In this document: positions 63,807-64,000 of the stretch, in pieces
Position numbering within the stretch: the first letter of the stretch is position 1
Layout of the letters: each line of letters begins with the position of its first letter
Origin: an uncultured Lachnospiraceae bacterium
Lineage (GTDB): Bacteria; Bacillota; Clostridia; Lachnospirales; Lachnospiraceae
Assembly (NCBI GenBank): GCA_947626915.1
Contig: CANQUA010000002.1
Span: 1-64,000, forward strand
Length of the DNA stretch: 64,000 bases
Direction: 5' to 3'
Notes under the pieces: generated by a model
What the model was told of the DNA's origin: nothing
Database searches by the model: none
Seen by the model: only the letters and a program-made list of their open reading frames with translations
Position numbers and translations under genes: made by a program

Positions 63807-64000
63807 ACAGAAGATACTGAACTTGATCGGGCTGGCCACGAAGGCAGGCAAAGCGGCAAGCGGCGAATTCTCCACGGAAAAGGCCGTAAAAAGCGGGAAA
63901 GCGTATCTGGTGTTCGTGGCGGAGGACGCCTCGGACAATACCAGACAGATGTTTGCCAATATGTGTACTTACTATCGGGTTCCCGTCTGTATTTTTGGTA
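63796..64000 (+). CDS. L7Ae-type ribosomal protein (YlxQ), 3' end beyond window
   Basis: 68 codons are visible: KILNLIGLATKAGKAASGEFSTEKAVKSGKAYLVFVAEDASDNTRQMF, then YYRVPVCIFG. This is the L7Ae/L30e RNA-binding fold of the YlxQ type, the usual neighbour between rnpM and infB. TTG at 63796 is the only fitting start, overlapping rnpM, with AGGAG about ten bases upstream. Confidence 0.9.
   Translation, partial: MENRQKILNLIGLATKAGKAASGEFSTEKAVKSGKAYLVFVAEDASDNTRQMFANMCTYYRVPVCIFG

Overview
The window looks like the chromosome of a moderately GC-rich Lachnospiraceae-type Clostridia bacterium. Evidence: strong AGGAGG ribosome binding sites, TTGACA/TATAAT promoters, a formate-tetrahydrofolate ligase, and the order priA-def-fmt-Zn peptidase-rsmB-rlmN-stp-prkC-rsgA-rpe-thiN followed later by rimP-nusA-rnpM-L7Ae. 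The family assignment is an inference from gene order and style. No rRNA, tRNA, CRISPR array or complete insertion sequence was recognised.

Region 1 (1-7.7 kb) is an accessory, more AT-rich patchwork. It holds a serine recombinase cut by the window edge, odd repeats behind it, an unrecognised two-gene unit, an ADP-ribosyltransferase-like DUF3990 gene overlapped by an XRE gene (toxin-antitoxin-like), and a MerR regulator with its own long-spacer promoter. It continues with a small membrane protein/XRE pair with operator repeats, a chimeric acetyltransferase remnant, a compositionally distinct XRE-helical protein, and a broken DUF234 ATPase end.

Region 2 (7.8-20.3 kb) holds two cell-envelope stress modules. 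Module A is a response regulator and histidine kinase (minus strand) divergent from a lantibiotic-immunity-like ABC transporter (ATPase, two permeases, a small membrane protein). Its promoter carries three GTAAGG boxes in 11-bp phase. An acetyltransferase gene follows. Module B is a second regulator/kinase pair divergent from a lipoprotein, two FtsX-type permeases and a MacB/LolD-type ATPase. Three TTTARR boxes at exact 11-bp spacing sit next to the regulator promoter.

Region 3 (20.4-32.5 kb) carries individually promoted genes: an AI-2E-type exporter, a large GH2 beta-galactosidase, a DUF1508 protein, an AlkZ-like winged-helix protein, an Rpn-type nuclease, a SEC-C protein, a methyltransferase, Hsp33, a cold-shock protein, a DUF5662 protein and a ClpP/TepA-like protease.

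Region 4 (32.5-64 kb) is mostly core: ftsK, fhs, a MurE-type ligase, murF, priA, the translation start and rRNA-modification genes, the PP2C phosphatase/PASTA kinase pair, rsgA, rpe, thiN, and a pyridoxine-type kinase. Less usual genes follow: an HPr-like protein without the phospho-histidine, a nuclease-helicase fusion, a sigma-like protein without region 4, a DegV protein, a cytosolic ParB-like/BMP fusion and a phosphoesterase. The window ends in the rimP-nusA operon, which has a strong promoter and a leader hairpin.

The best candidates for something new are the DUF3990/XRE pair with its neighbours, the lipoprotein-FtsX module with its boxes, the ParB-like/BMP fusion and the region-4-less sigma-like protein. 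All functions here come from reading motifs by eye; no database search was run.
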